64,000 nucleotides of DNA. It comes from Brevibacterium yomogidense. Its GTDB lineage: Bacteria > Actinomycetota > Actinomycetes > Actinomycetales > Brevibacteriaceae. The notes under the pieces are model-generated. The model did not search any database. It was not told where the DNA came from and saw only the letters and a list, made by a program, of their open reading frames with translations. Position numbers and translations under genes: made by a program. Positions 27,038 through 35,592 of this stretch are shown here, one piece after another (position 1 is the first letter of the stretch; the number at the start of each line of letters is the position of its first letter). The DNA lies in the NCBI RefSeq assembly GCF_900163715.1, contig NZ_FWFF01000017.1:124001-188000 (forward strand), written 5' to 3'.

Positions 27038-29085
27038 GCGCGGCGAACGAGACGGCCCCGTCGGCAGGCGGCTTCGTCGCTGACCGGCCGGCCCACGGGA
27101 TCACGCACACGATGCCGCAGCTGCTCGAGCGGCTGGCCGCGCAGCGTCCGGACCAGATCGCCCTCCAGGAGAAGCGGTACGGCATCTGGATGCCCATGAC
27201 GTGGAAGGTCTACCGCGAGCGCGTGCGGGACTTCGCCCACGGTCTGGCCGGACTGGGCGTCCAGCGGGGCGACGTCGTCGCGGTCCTGGGCGACAACCGT
27301 CCCGAATGGCTCATCGCGGAGCTGGCGGCGCAGTCACTGGGCGCCGCGGTCGTGGGCATCTACCCGACCTCGATCGGCACCGAGCTCACGCACGTCCTCG
27401 CCGTGTCGCGTGCGCGCGTCGTCGTCGCAGAGGACCAGGAGCAGGTCGACAAGCTGCTGGCGATGGACGCGGAGTCCGCGGACGGGGTGCTCGTCGAGCA
27501 CATCGTCTTCTACGACCCGCACGGCCTGGAGCAGTACGACCATCCGATGCTCCGCGAGTTCACCGCGGTGGAGGACGCAGGGCGGGAGTACGCGAAGGGT
27601 CGTGACGGGTGGCTCGACGACGAGATCGCGCGCAGCGAGCCAGAATCACTCGCCGTCATCTGCACGACGTCCGGCACGACCTCGAAGCCCAAGCTCGCAG
27701 AGCTGTCCCACGCGAACCTCCTGTCGATGGCGGACCGGCTCACCGAGGTGGATCCCATCGACGCGTCGTTCCGCTACGTGTCGACGCTGCCGTTCGCCTG
27801 GATCGGTGAGCAGATGCTCGCCGTGGCGTGCAGCCTCCACACCGGGTTCACCGTGTCGTTCCCGGAGGACTCCTCGACGCAGCGCGCGGACCTCAGGGAG
27901 ATCGGGCCGGACGTCATGTTCGCCCCACCCCGCATCTGGGAGTCGCTCCTCTCCGAGGTCCAGGTGCGCATCGATGAGTCGGGACCGCTGAAGCGCGCGA
28001 TCTTCGGCTGGGGCTACGACGTCATGGACAGGGCGGCCACCGTGCGGGCCGAGGGGAAGAAGCCGGGGGCGGGCCTGAAGCTCGCAGCCGGCATCGCGGA
28101 CCTCGTCGCCACCCGCCCCATCCGTGAACAGCTGGGCCTCACGCGCATCAAGCGCTGCTACACCGGCGGTGCCCCGCTGGGGCCCGACGTGTTCCAGTTC
28201 TTCCATTCGATCGGCGTGAACCTCAAGCAGATCTACGGTCAGACGGAGATCTGCGGCATCGCGGTGCTCCACCGCGACGATGCGGTGTCGTTCGCATCGG
28301 TGGGTGAGCCGCTGCCCGGCACGGAGATCCAGTTCGGTGACAAGCAGGAGATCATGCTCCGGTCCTCCGCGGTCTTCCGCGGGTACCACCGCAACGACGA
28401 CGCCACCGGAGAGGCCGTGACCCGTCAGGGCTGGCTGCACACCGGTGACGCGGGCTACCTCGATGACAACGGACAGCTGATCGTCGTCGACCGGCTCAAG
28501 GACGTCGTCTTCGCGGACGACGGCACGATGTACTCCCACGCGTTCATCGAGAACAAGCTGAAGTTCTCCCCGTACGTGGAGGAGGCGGTCGTGTTCTCCG
28601 GCACCGGACTCGACGTGCCGGAGGCCGCGGATGCCGACGCCGCCATGTGCGCGATCATCACGGTCGACCCCGCGACTGTGGGCGCATGGGCCGAGCACAA
28701 CCGGATCTCCTTCACCACCTACACGGATCTCGCCTCGAAGCCCGAGGTGTACGACCTCGTCGCAGAGGAGATCGCGACCGCCAACGAAGGGCTCATGGAG
28801 CGCATCCGCGTCAACCGGTTCGTGCTGCTCCACAAGCAGTTCGACCCGGACGACGACGAGATCACTCGGACGCGGAAGGTGCGGCGCAACGTCATCGGTG
28901 AGCGCTACGCCCCGATCATCACCGCACTCGCGGAGGGACAGGAAGAGCTCACGATGGAATCGACGGTCACCTACCAGGACGGCACGGTCGCACAGCGCTC
29001 CCTGCCGCTGCGGATCTTCGACCTCACCGGATATTCGCTGCCCGCCGGCCGCGTGCGTCGCAAGGTCTGGAGTGGTCGCAAGTGA
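27034..29085 (+). CDS. Long-chain-type acyl-CoA ligase (AMP-forming)
   Basis: 683 aa AMP-dependent ligase of the FAA1/long-chain type. P-loop TTSGTTSKPK (211-220), the YGQTEICG motif and the hinge stretch GWLHTGDAGYLDDNGQLIVV are all present, so adenylation and CoA transfer are expected. Sitting between LivG- and LivH-type genes, it probably activates the acid imported by this transporter; ligases of this group next to Liv-type transporters are often linked to aromatic or branched carboxylate use in other bacteria. Both ends overlap the neighbours by 4 nt (ATGA, GTGA). Confidence 0.9.
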   Translation: MSAANETAPSAGGFVADRPAHGITHTMPQLLERLAAQRPDQIALQEKRYGIWMPMTWKVYRERVRDFAHGLAGLGVQRGDVVAVLGDNRPEWLIAELAAQSLGAAVVGIYPTSIGTELTHVLAVSRARVVVAEDQEQVDKLLAMDAESADGVLVEHIVFYDPHGLEQYDHPMLREFTAVEDAGREYAKGRDGWLDDEIARSEPESLAVICTTSGTTSKPKLAELSHANLLSMADRLTEVDPIDASFRYVSTLPFAWIGEQMLAVACSLHTGFTVSFPEDSSTQRADLREIGPDVMFAPPRIWESLLSEVQVRIDESGPLKRAIFGWGYDVMDRAATVRAEGKKPGAGLKLAAGIADLVATRPIREQLGLTRIKRCYTGGAPLGPDVFQFFHSIGVNLKQIYGQTEICGIAVLHRDDAVSFASVGEPLPGTEIQFGDKQEIMLRSSAVFRGYHRNDDATGEAVTRQGWLHTGDAGYLDDNGQLIVVDRLKDVVFADDGTMYSHAFIENKLKFSPYVEEAVVFSGTGLDVPEAADADAAMCAIITVDPATVGAWAEHNRISFTTYTDLASKPEVYDLVAEEIATANEGLMERIRVNRFVLLHKQFDPDDDEITRTRKVRRNVIGERYAPIITALAEGQEELTMESTVTYQDGTVAQRSLPLRIFDLTGYSLPAGRVRRKVWSGRK

Positions 29086-29954
29086 GCACCTTCGTCACGC
29101 TTCTCGTCATCGGACTGTCCGAGGGTGCGATCCTCGCGCTCGCCGCCCTGGGCTTCGTCCTCATCTACAAGGCGACCGGAGTCATCAACTTCGCGCAGGG
29201 CGAGTTCCTGCTCATCGGCGCCTACTCCTTCTACACGGCATTCGTCGTCATGCAGCTTCCGATCGTGCTCGCGCTTCTCGTCGGAGTGCTGGTCGCGGTG
29301 GTGGTCGGCGTGGTCGTCGAGCGGTTCATCCTCAGACCCATGGTGGGACAGAGCCACATATCGATCATCATGGTGACGATCGGACTGGCGAGTGTGCTGA
29401 GTGCGCTCGTCCAGATGTTCTACGGGACGCAGCCGCGGTCCATGCCGCCCATCCTGCCGCGCGGCTCCGTCTCCATCCTGGGCGGCACCGTGCCGGTCAA
29501 CCGCCTGTGGGCGATCGTCATCTGCGCCGTCGTGCTGGGCCTGCTGACCTGGTTCTTCCAGAAGTCCCGCCACGGCGTCGCAATGCGGGCCGTCGCGGAC
29601 GACCAGCAGGCGGCGATGACCGTGGGCATCTCCGTGCGCCGCGTGTTCGCCATGTCGTGGGCGCTCGCCGCGATCTCCGCACTCATCGCCGGCGTGACGC
29701 TGGCGGACATCACGACGGTGGAGATGAACATCGTGAACTTCGGGCTCCTCGTGTTCCCCGTGGTCATCATGGGCGGTCTCGACTCCGTGCCCGGCACCAT
29801 CGTCGGCGGCCTCACGATCGGCCTCGTCACGCAGTTCGTCTCCGGCTACATGGATCCGGGCCTCGCAGAGATCGTCCCCTACCTCGTCCTCGTCCTCGTG
29901 CTGCTGGTCCGCCCGTACGGCGTGTTCGGCGAGAAGCGCATCGAAAGGGTCTGA
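29082..29954 (+). CDS. Branched-chain-type ABC permease (LivH-like)
   Basis: 290 aa with about eight membrane segments. GLSEGAILALAALGFVLIYK, ATGVINFAQGEFLLIGAYSF and the cytoplasmic coupling stretch GVAMRAVADDQQAAMTVGI are LivH signatures. GTG start overlaps the ligase stop. It forms the transmembrane pathway with the LivM-like protein encoded 3 nt downstream. Confidence 0.93.
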   Translation: MSTFVTLLVIGLSEGAILALAALGFVLIYKATGVINFAQGEFLLIGAYSFYTAFVVMQLPIVLALLVGVLVAVVVGVVVERFILRPMVGQSHISIIMVTIGLASVLSALVQMFYGTQPRSMPPILPRGSVSILGGTVPVNRLWAIVICAVVLGLLTWFFQKSRHGVAMRAVADDQQAAMTVGISVRRVFAMSWALAAISALIAGVTLADITTVEMNIVNFGLLVFPVVIMGGLDSVPGTIVGGLTIGLVTQFVSGYMDPGLAEIVPYLVLVLVLLVRPYGVFGEKRIERV

Positions 29955-29957
29955 ACC

Positions 29958-31019
29958 ATGGCAGCAGTCGAAACCGGACGGCATCATACGAGTTACCGGT
30001 CAGAGCTCCGTCTGTGGCACACCCGCCCGCAGATCGTGCGGATGGCGGTCCTCGCCGTCATCGTCATCATCCTCCCGTTCATCCTGGACGACTACTGGCT
30101 GGCACTGGCGAACACCGCGCTGATCGCGGCGATCGGAGCGATCGGCCTCAACATCCTCGTGGGCTACACGGGACAGATCTCCCTGGGCCAGGGCGGCTTC
30201 TTGGCAGTCGGCGCGTTCACCTCCGCGATCCTCACGGACCGGCTCGGGATGCCCGCACCGGTCTCGATCATCGGGGCCGTGATGCTCACCGCCGCGATCG
30301 GCGTGATCGTGGGCCTGCCCGCGCTCAGGCTCAAGGGGCTCTACCTCGCGATCGCCACCCTCGCGTCCCAGATGGTCATCCTCTTCATCGTCCGCCGGTG
30401 GGAGTTCCTCACGGAGGGCCAGGGCTTCCTCGACGTCGCGCGGCTGGAGGTGTTCGGGTTCCGCCTGGACCGCGCGAACTTCGAGCAGCAGTGGTACATG
30501 ATCCTCCTCGTGCTCGCGATCCTCGCGGCGCTCACGGCGACGAACCTGTTCCGCACGGGGGTGGGCCGGTCCTTCATGGCGGTCCGCGACCAGGACATCG
30601 CCGCATCGGCGATGGGCGTGAACCTCACCCGCGCCAAGCTCACGGCGTTCGCCGTGTCGAACGGCTACGTGGGGCTCGCCGGAGCGCTCATGGCGCACTA
30701 CACGGAGATCCTGTCGTGGGAGAAGTTCACGCTCGACGTGTCGATCCTCTACCTCGCGATGATCATCGTCGGGGGCATGGGATCGGTCGCCGGTGCCGTG
30801 TACGGGGCCGTGTTCATCACGCTCCTGCCGGTCCTCGTCCGCGAGGTGGCGGACGTGGTGGGCGGCGCGGTGCCGATCATCAGGGACCAGCTGCCCGCGG
30901 TCGAGCACGGGGTCTTCGGCCTCACGATCATCGTCTTCCTCATCTTCGAGCCGCGCGGCCTCAACCGGATCTGGGAACGGATCAAGGACTGGTTCGGCTA
31001 CTGGCCGTTCCGCTACTAG
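29958..31019 (+). CDS. Branched-chain-type ABC permease (LivM-like)
   Basis: 353 aa with about nine to ten membrane segments. GLNILVGYTGQISLGQGGFL and the EAA-like loop FMAVRDQDIAASAMGVNLTR are LivM signatures; IIVGGMGSVAGAVYGA and a C-terminal IFEPRGLNRIWERIKDWF complete it. An N-terminal cytosolic stretch of about 25 residues precedes the first segment. Partner of the LivH-like permease. Confidence 0.93.
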   Translation: MAAVETGRHHTSYRSELRLWHTRPQIVRMAVLAVIVIILPFILDDYWLALANTALIAAIGAIGLNILVGYTGQISLGQGGFLAVGAFTSAILTDRLGMPAPVSIIGAVMLTAAIGVIVGLPALRLKGLYLAIATLASQMVILFIVRRWEFLTEGQGFLDVARLEVFGFRLDRANFEQQWYMILLVLAILAALTATNLFRTGVGRSFMAVRDQDIAASAMGVNLTRAKLTAFAVSNGYVGLAGALMAHYTEILSWEKFTLDVSILYLAMIIVGGMGSVAGAVYGAVFITLLPVLVREVADVVGGAVPIIRDQLPAVEHGVFGLTIIVFLIFEPRGLNRIWERIKDWFGYWPFRY

Positions 31020-31080
31020 ACGCACCACACCCCTCAGCAGCGGGCCGAAGGCCCACGGCGACCCACACAAGGAGAAAGCA

Positions 31081-32277
31081 ATGAAGCACTCTCGTTTCCT
31101 CTCAGCAGCAGCCTTCGCGGCTGTCACCGCGATGACCCTCAGCGCCTGCGGCGGCGGAGGCGCCGCCAGCGCGGATTCCGACGAGCCGATCCCGATCGGT
31201 GTCATCGCGGACCTCTCCGGTGCGACCGGCGATGTGGGGACGCCCTACAACGAGGGGATGCTCGCGTACGTGGAGCAGCTCAACGCGGACGGAGGCATCA
31301 ACGGTCGCGAGATCGATGCGATGTCCAATGACTACGCCTACGAAGTCCCCCAGGCGGAGGAGCTCTACCGCCGCTACCTGAGCGACGAGGCCGTCGCCAT
31401 CCAGGGGTGGGGCACCGGCGACACGGAGGCACTGCGCACCCGCGTGGCCAACGACGAGCTCCCGTTCATGTCCGGTTCGTTCTCCGAGGAGCTCACGGAC
31501 GTGGAGGAGTCGCCGTACAACTTCCTCGTCGCCGCGACGTACTCCGACCAGATGCGCGCCGCGCTGAACTGGATCGCGGAGGAGTCCGGCGGAGAGGCGG
31601 GCGTCGCAGCACTGCACCACGACTCCCCGTTCGGCACGTCGCCCGTGGGCGACGGTGAGGCGTGGATCGACGAGCAGGGCCTCGACATCGACTTCACCTC
31701 CCACGCGATGCCCGCGGGCACGACGAACTTCGCAGGCATCCTGAGCCAGGTGGATTCCGCGGGTGCGGAGTACATCATCATCCAGAACGTGGCGAGCCCC
31801 GCGGCCCAGCTGGCCCGCGACCTCAAGGCGCAGGGCGGCGACCAGACGATCGTCTGCCTCAACTGGTGCGGCAACGAGCTGTTCGCGACCGGTGCCGGTG
31901 ATGCGGCGGAGGGCCACGTCATGGTGCAGCCCATCGCGCCGATCACCACCGAGCGGCCCGGACACGAAGCCATCCTCGCGTACGCCGACGAGAACGGCAT
32001 GGATCCGGCCGACATCCAGGTCAGCTTCGTGCAGGGCTGGTACGCGATGCACATCATGGCCGAGGGCATCCGCCACACGCTCGACGCCGGCGAGGACCTC
32101 ACCGGCCCGGCGATCCGCGAATCGCTCGAGACGATGGGCCCGATCGACACCGGCGGAGTGATCGGTGAGGGAACCGTCGAGTTCAGCGCGGACTCGCACC
32201 GCGGCTCCACCACCACGGGACTCTACGAGGTCAAGGACGGCGAGCTGGCCGTCATCGAGGAGGCGGTGTCGCCGTGA
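31081..32277 (+). CDS. ABC substrate-binding lipoprotein (LivK-like)
   Basis: 398 aa. The signal peptide ends in lipobox LSAC (Cys23), so it is anchored to the outer face of the membrane. The mature part is a type I periplasmic binding fold (IPIGVIADLSGATGDVGTPY, NADGGINGREID). ATG 31081 with AAGGAGAAAG. It belongs to the Liv/amide/urea/aromatic-acid group; the substrate cannot be fixed, though the two CoA ligases in the operon favour a carboxylic acid over an amino acid. Confidence 0.92.
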   Translation: MKHSRFLSAAAFAAVTAMTLSACGGGGAASADSDEPIPIGVIADLSGATGDVGTPYNEGMLAYVEQLNADGGINGREIDAMSNDYAYEVPQAEELYRRYLSDEAVAIQGWGTGDTEALRTRVANDELPFMSGSFSEELTDVEESPYNFLVAATYSDQMRAALNWIAEESGGEAGVAALHHDSPFGTSPVGDGEAWIDEQGLDIDFTSHAMPAGTTNFAGILSQVDSAGAEYIIIQNVASPAAQLARDLKAQGGDQTIVCLNWCGNELFATGAGDAAEGHVMVQPIAPITTERPGHEAILAYADENGMDPADIQVSFVQGWYAMHIMAEGIRHTLDAGEDLTGPAIRESLETMGPIDTGGVIGEGTVEFSADSHRGSTTTGLYEVKDGELAVIEEAVSP

Positions 32278-33116
32278 CCGCCGCTCCGGAAGCGGCGCCG
32301 GGGGCGGGCCCCCCGGCCGCCGCGCCCTCGCTGCTCTCGATCAACAACATCGAAGTCATCTACGACGAGGTGATCCTCGTCCTCCGCGGGCTGTCGCTCG
32401 AGGTTCCGAAGGGGCAGATCGTCGCTCTGCTGGGATCCAACGGCGCCGGCAAGTCGACCACGCTCAAGGCGGCGTCGGGGCTGCTGCCCAGCGAGCAGGG
32501 GGAGGTGACGAGCGGATCCATCTCCTTCGCTGGTGAGGACATCACGAAGATGGACGCACCGGAGAGGGTGAAGCGGGGCCTGAGCCTCTGCATGGAGGGA
32601 CGCCACGTCTTCCCCCACCTCACCGTGTCGGACAACCTGCTGGCGGGCGGCTACACGAAGGCGAAGGAAGCCGGCGAGACGCTCGACTTCGTCTACGAGT
32701 TCTTCCCGAAGCTCGCGGACATGCGGGCACGGACCGCGGGCTTCCTGTCCGGCGGCGAGCAGCAGATGCTCGCGATCGGGCGGGCGCTCATGAGTCAGCC
32801 GACCCTGCTCATGCTCGACGAGCCGTCGCTGGGACTCGCTCCGCTCCTGGTGGAGGAGATCTTCGCAACGATCGCGAAGCTCAACGCGGACACCGGGCTC
32901 ACCGTGCTCGTCATCGAGCAGAATGCGCGGACGGCGCTCTCCGTGGCCCACCACGGCTACATCATGGAGCAGGGCCGGATCATGCTCGAGGACGAGGCGG
33001 ATGCGCTCGCCGACAACCCCGACGTCAAGGAGTTCTACCTGGGCGTCGGAGGGGACGCGGGCAAGCGCAGCTACCGGGACGTCAAGCACTACCGGCGCCG
33101 CAAGCGCTGGTTGTGA
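32274..33116 (+). CDS. Branched-chain-type ABC transporter ATPase (LivF-like)
   Basis: 280 aa. Walker A LGSNGAGKSTT (53-63), signature LSGGEQQMLAIGRAL, Walker B LLMLDEPSLGL. The N-terminal extension is Ala/Pro-rich and the C-terminal SYRDVKHYRRRKRWL is a basic tail seen in LivF proteins of such ligase-linked operons. GTG start overlaps the binding-protein stop. Works with the LivG-like ATPase. Confidence 0.92.
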   Translation: MTAAPEAAPGAGPPAAAPSLLSINNIEVIYDEVILVLRGLSLEVPKGQIVALLGSNGAGKSTTLKAASGLLPSEQGEVTSGSISFAGEDITKMDAPERVKRGLSLCMEGRHVFPHLTVSDNLLAGGYTKAKEAGETLDFVYEFFPKLADMRARTAGFLSGGEQQMLAIGRALMSQPTLLMLDEPSLGLAPLLVEEIFATIAKLNADTGLTVLVIEQNARTALSVAHHGYIMEQGRIMLEDEADALADNPDVKEFYLGVGGDAGKRSYRDVKHYRRRKRWL

Positions 33117-33128
33117 GGGAGGACCACC

Positions 33129-34310
33129 ATGACAACGACGAACAGCGCCGACGCGGCGCGGCTCCTCCAGTCCGCCGCAGCGGCGGATCCGACTCTGGCG
33201 ACGAGGCTCGCCGAGGCGGGCATCGATCCGGCGACCGTCTCCGGACCCGACGACCTCGCGGCCGTTCCGGTCCAGAGCAAGGATGCGAGGGTCGCTGGCC
33301 GGGACCACGTCCTCGGCGGCGGTGTGCCCCGGCGGATCTTCCAGTCACCGGGCCCGATCTACGAGGCCCAGCCGGACGGCGACGATCCGTGGCGGTGGCG
33401 CGAGGCCCTCGCATCCGCGGGACTGGTGCCGGGCGACATCGTCCTCAACTGCTTCGGCTACCACCTCTCGCCGGCTGGAGCGATGTTCGATGAGGCGGTC
33501 GTGGCGGCGGGTGCCACGGTGCTGCCCGGCGGCATCGGGAACCAACAGCTGCAGGTGCAGGCGATCCGTGACCTCGGCATCCGCGGGTATGTGGGTCTGC
33601 CCAGCTACCTCAAGGCGCTCATCGACCTCTTCGCGGCAGAGGGCGGGACGCCTGCGGACATGCCGCTGCAGTACGCCGTGGTCACCGCGGAGCCCCTCCC
33701 GGACAGTCTGCGGGCGGAGCTGGAGGCCTGGGTCCCCGCCGTGCGGATGGCCTACGGATCCGCCGAGGCCGGCCTCATCTCCTACGAGGACGGACGCGGC
33801 GCCGGCATGGTCACCGCGGCGGACATCGTCGTGGACGTCTGCGACATCGCCGACGGCACGCCGGTGACGACGGACGCCCCGGGCGAGGTCGTCGTCTCGA
33901 TCCTGCGGGAATCGGCGCCGCTGGTCCGGTTCGGCACGGGTGACCTGTCGGCCTGGGTGATCGACGGCGGGGAGCCCGTCCTGACCGACGGGCGGCGCAG
34001 GCTGGTCGGGGTGCTGGGGCGGACGGGTCAGGCGACCAAGGTCCGCGGCATGTTCCTGCACCCCACCCAGGTGAAGGCGGTCGCGGCGAAGCTCGCGGGC
34101 ACCGAGGCGCTGCGGTTCCTGGTCGGCCGTGAGGACCACAAGGACACGATCGTCGCCGAGGTCGTCGTCGCCGCGGGTGCTGACGCTGAGGTCGCGCAGG
34201 CCGAGGCCGCGGATCTGATCCGCTCGGAGCTGCGGTTCCGCGCGGAGGTCCGCGCCGTCGCAGCGATCGAGGGCGACGAGGTCATCGTCGACGAGCGGTC
34301 GTGGGACTGA
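33129..34310 (+). CDS. Phenylacetate-CoA ligase-like protein (PaaK family)
   Basis: 393 aa, shorter than typical PaaK (about 430). Shared features include the central GYVGLPSYLKALID region, YGSAEAGLISYED, the GDLSAWVIDGGEPVLTDGRR stretch and the C-terminal subdomain with RTGQATKVRGMFLHPTQ. The usual SSGTTG P-loop is not evident; QSPGPIYEAQ stands in its place, and the ADP-binding loop differs. Last gene of the ABC operon, 12 nt after the LivF-like gene. It may activate an aromatic acid, or be a divergent partner of the first ligase. Family moderately sure, substrate unknown. Confidence 0.78.
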   Translation: MTTTNSADAARLLQSAAAADPTLATRLAEAGIDPATVSGPDDLAAVPVQSKDARVAGRDHVLGGGVPRRIFQSPGPIYEAQPDGDDPWRWREALASAGLVPGDIVLNCFGYHLSPAGAMFDEAVVAAGATVLPGGIGNQQLQVQAIRDLGIRGYVGLPSYLKALIDLFAAEGGTPADMPLQYAVVTAEPLPDSLRAELEAWVPAVRMAYGSAEAGLISYEDGRGAGMVTAADIVVDVCDIADGTPVTTDAPGEVVVSILRESAPLVRFGTGDLSAWVIDGGEPVLTDGRRRLVGVLGRTGQATKVRGMFLHPTQVKAVAAKLAGTEALRFLVGREDHKDTIVAEVVVAAGADAEVAQAEAADLIRSELRFRAEVRAVAAIEGDEVIVDERSWD

Positions 34311-34330
34311 GCTTCCAGCCGCTTCTCCAT

Positions 34331-34392
34331 ATCGAATGCTCACAATCCGTGTGATCCGGCAACGGTATTCGCATGGATTGTGAGCATTCGAT
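34331..34392. repeat. 18-bp perfect inverted repeat with 26-bp spacer
   Basis: ATCGAATGCTCACAATCC (34331-34348) and its exact reverse complement (34375-34392). It is distinctly AT-rich and lies 20 bp after the ABC operon. It may serve as a terminator with a large loop, a regulator site or a remnant of a small mobile repeat; no transposase is near. Confidence 0.85.
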
Positions 34393-34464
34393 CTCTGCGC
34401 CCGGTGGGGAAAACCCCCGTGAGCCGTCTGGTCGTCACCAGTGAGGAGCCTGTGGGGCCGTTCC

Positions 34465-34470
34465 TAGTGT
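34465..34470 (+). promoter_or_regulatory. -10 box of leaderless CPBP gene
   Basis: TAGTGT ends 6 nt before the ATG at 34477; no ribosome binding site between. Confidence 0.5.
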
Positions 34471-34476
34471 GAGGGC

Positions 34477-35466
34477 ATGACCGCAGCCCCCGCATCCCGT
34501 CCGGCCCCCTCCGCCGTCGAATCACACCCGCAGCCGACCGTCGTCCCACAGGTCCCACAGGTCCCACAGGTCCCACAGGTCCCACCGGTGCTGCCGGTTC
34601 CACCGGTCCCGCCCCAGCCCGCGGCGACGCCCGGCCGCGCGTTCGCCCTCATCGTGGGCGCGTCGATCGCGGTGCTGACCGCCGTCTGCGGGGTCTTCCT
34701 GATCCTCGACGTCTCCGTGCCTTCCTGGGCGCTCGTCATCGGCCGGTGGATCCCCGCGTTCGTCGCACTCGTGGTCCTGCTGCGCATGCCGGTGCTCCAC
34801 GGGACGGGATGGGGGACGCTCGCATCCTGGTGGGGACTGCGGCGGAGGCGGGGTGCGGAGGACCGTCCGCGGTTCATCGGGACGGTCGTCGCGAGCGCGG
34901 GAGCGGCCGCGGGCGTGATCGTCATCGCGGTCGTCACCGCTGCGCTCGCCGCCACCGTCGGTGCGATCGAGCTCCAGGCCACAGGGGTGCTCGTGATGGG
35001 GGTGCTGGCGATGCTTCCGCTCACCCTGGTCTTCGCGGTGTCCACCCTGGGGGAGGAGGTGGTGTGGCGGTCGCATCTGCCGCGTCTGGTGGACGGCGGG
35101 TTCTGGCCGTCGGCCTGCCTGATCGCTGCGGCGTGGACGGCATTCCACGTGCCGCTGCACCTCACGTACGTGCTCCAGGGCGATATGCCCGCCTCGCACG
35201 CGACCGCGCTGACACTCGGCCTGCTGCCGCTCAGCCTGTTCCTCAGCGCGGCGGCGGCTCGCTGGGGGAACGTGTGGCCGGCCGTCATCGCCCACGCCGT
35301 CCCGTTCTCCGCGCTGACACTCGCGACCGATGCTCCGGCGCTCGATGCGGCAGGGGTGTGGACGGTGACCGGGATCAGCGCAGCCCTGTTCCTCAGCGCA
35401 TCCATGGCGATCGCTCCGGTGCAGGGGGACGGAGGAGGGGGCGCGCACCGCGGGATCCGGCGGTGA
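34477..35466 (+). CDS. CPBP-family intramembrane metalloprotease
   Basis: 329 aa. A cytosolic Pro/Val/Gln-rich N-terminus (residues 1-53) contains VPQ repeats, then about eight membrane segments. CPBP motifs are visible: EExxxR as TLGEEVVWRSHL, FxxxH as WTAFHVPLH and a later His in VIAHAVPF. Family members cleave or process membrane proteins (Rce1-like) or protect against bacteriocins; the role here is unknown. Apparently leaderless. Neighbours give no clear context. Confidence 0.82.
   Translation: MTAAPASRPAPSAVESHPQPTVVPQVPQVPQVPQVPPVLPVPPVPPQPAATPGRAFALIVGASIAVLTAVCGVFLILDVSVPSWALVIGRWIPAFVALVVLLRMPVLHGTGWGTLASWWGLRRRRGAEDRPRFIGTVVASAGAAAGVIVIAVVTAALAATVGAIELQATGVLVMGVLAMLPLTLVFAVSTLGEEVVWRSHLPRLVDGGFWPSACLIAAAWTAFHVPLHLTYVLQGDMPASHATALTLGLLPLSLFLSAAAARWGNVWPAVIAHAVPFSALTLATDAPALDAAGVWTVTGISAALFLSASMAIAPVQGDGGGGAHRGIRR
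34543..34587 (+). repeat. 9-bp in-frame tandem repeat
   Basis: GTCCCACAG four times exactly (34543-34578), then a fifth variant GTCCCACCG. It encodes VPQ repeats in the CPBP N-terminus and could vary in copy number. Confidence 0.9.
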
Positions 35467-35472
35467 TTCGTT

Positions 35473-35488
35473 TCCCGGAGCACCGGGA
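35473..35488 (+). terminator. Small hairpin after CPBP gene
   Basis: TCCCGG, loop AGCA, CCGGGA, 7 nt after the stop. Weak terminator candidate. Confidence 0.4.
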
Positions 35489-35510
35489 GCGTGGGATGCT
35501 GGGACGGCGG

Positions 35511-35538
35511 TTCGGCTCTCGATGCCCGCTGTTACGCT
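35511..35538 (+). promoter_or_regulatory. Candidate glyA promoter
   Basis: TTCGGC (35511-35516), 16-bp spacer, TACGCT (35533-35538). Predicted leader about 50 nt with GAGGAGT before ATG. No ZTP riboswitch core was seen. Confidence 0.4.
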
Positions 35539-35592
35539 GATCGAGGACCGCGCCCGCGGCTGTCCTACCGTCCCGTGAGGAGTACCCCCCAG

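Noticed and set aside
28631-31084. Long plus-strand frame across the ligase and permease genes
   Set aside because: Arg/His/Pro-rich out-of-frame shadow; three well-conserved genes occupy the other frame.
34331-34392. lac-operator-like half-sites (TTGTGAGC) in the inverted repeat
   Set aside because: Half-sites are in the reverse order and 26 bp apart, unlike a LacI operator; no LacI-family gene is near.
34543-34587. CRISPR-like repeat array
   Set aside because: Direct 9-bp repeats without spacers inside a coding sequence; no cas genes.
35467-35592. ZTP riboswitch upstream of glyA-folD
   Set aside because: Folate genes often carry one, but no core pattern could be found in this short leader; only a promoter and binding site are visible.
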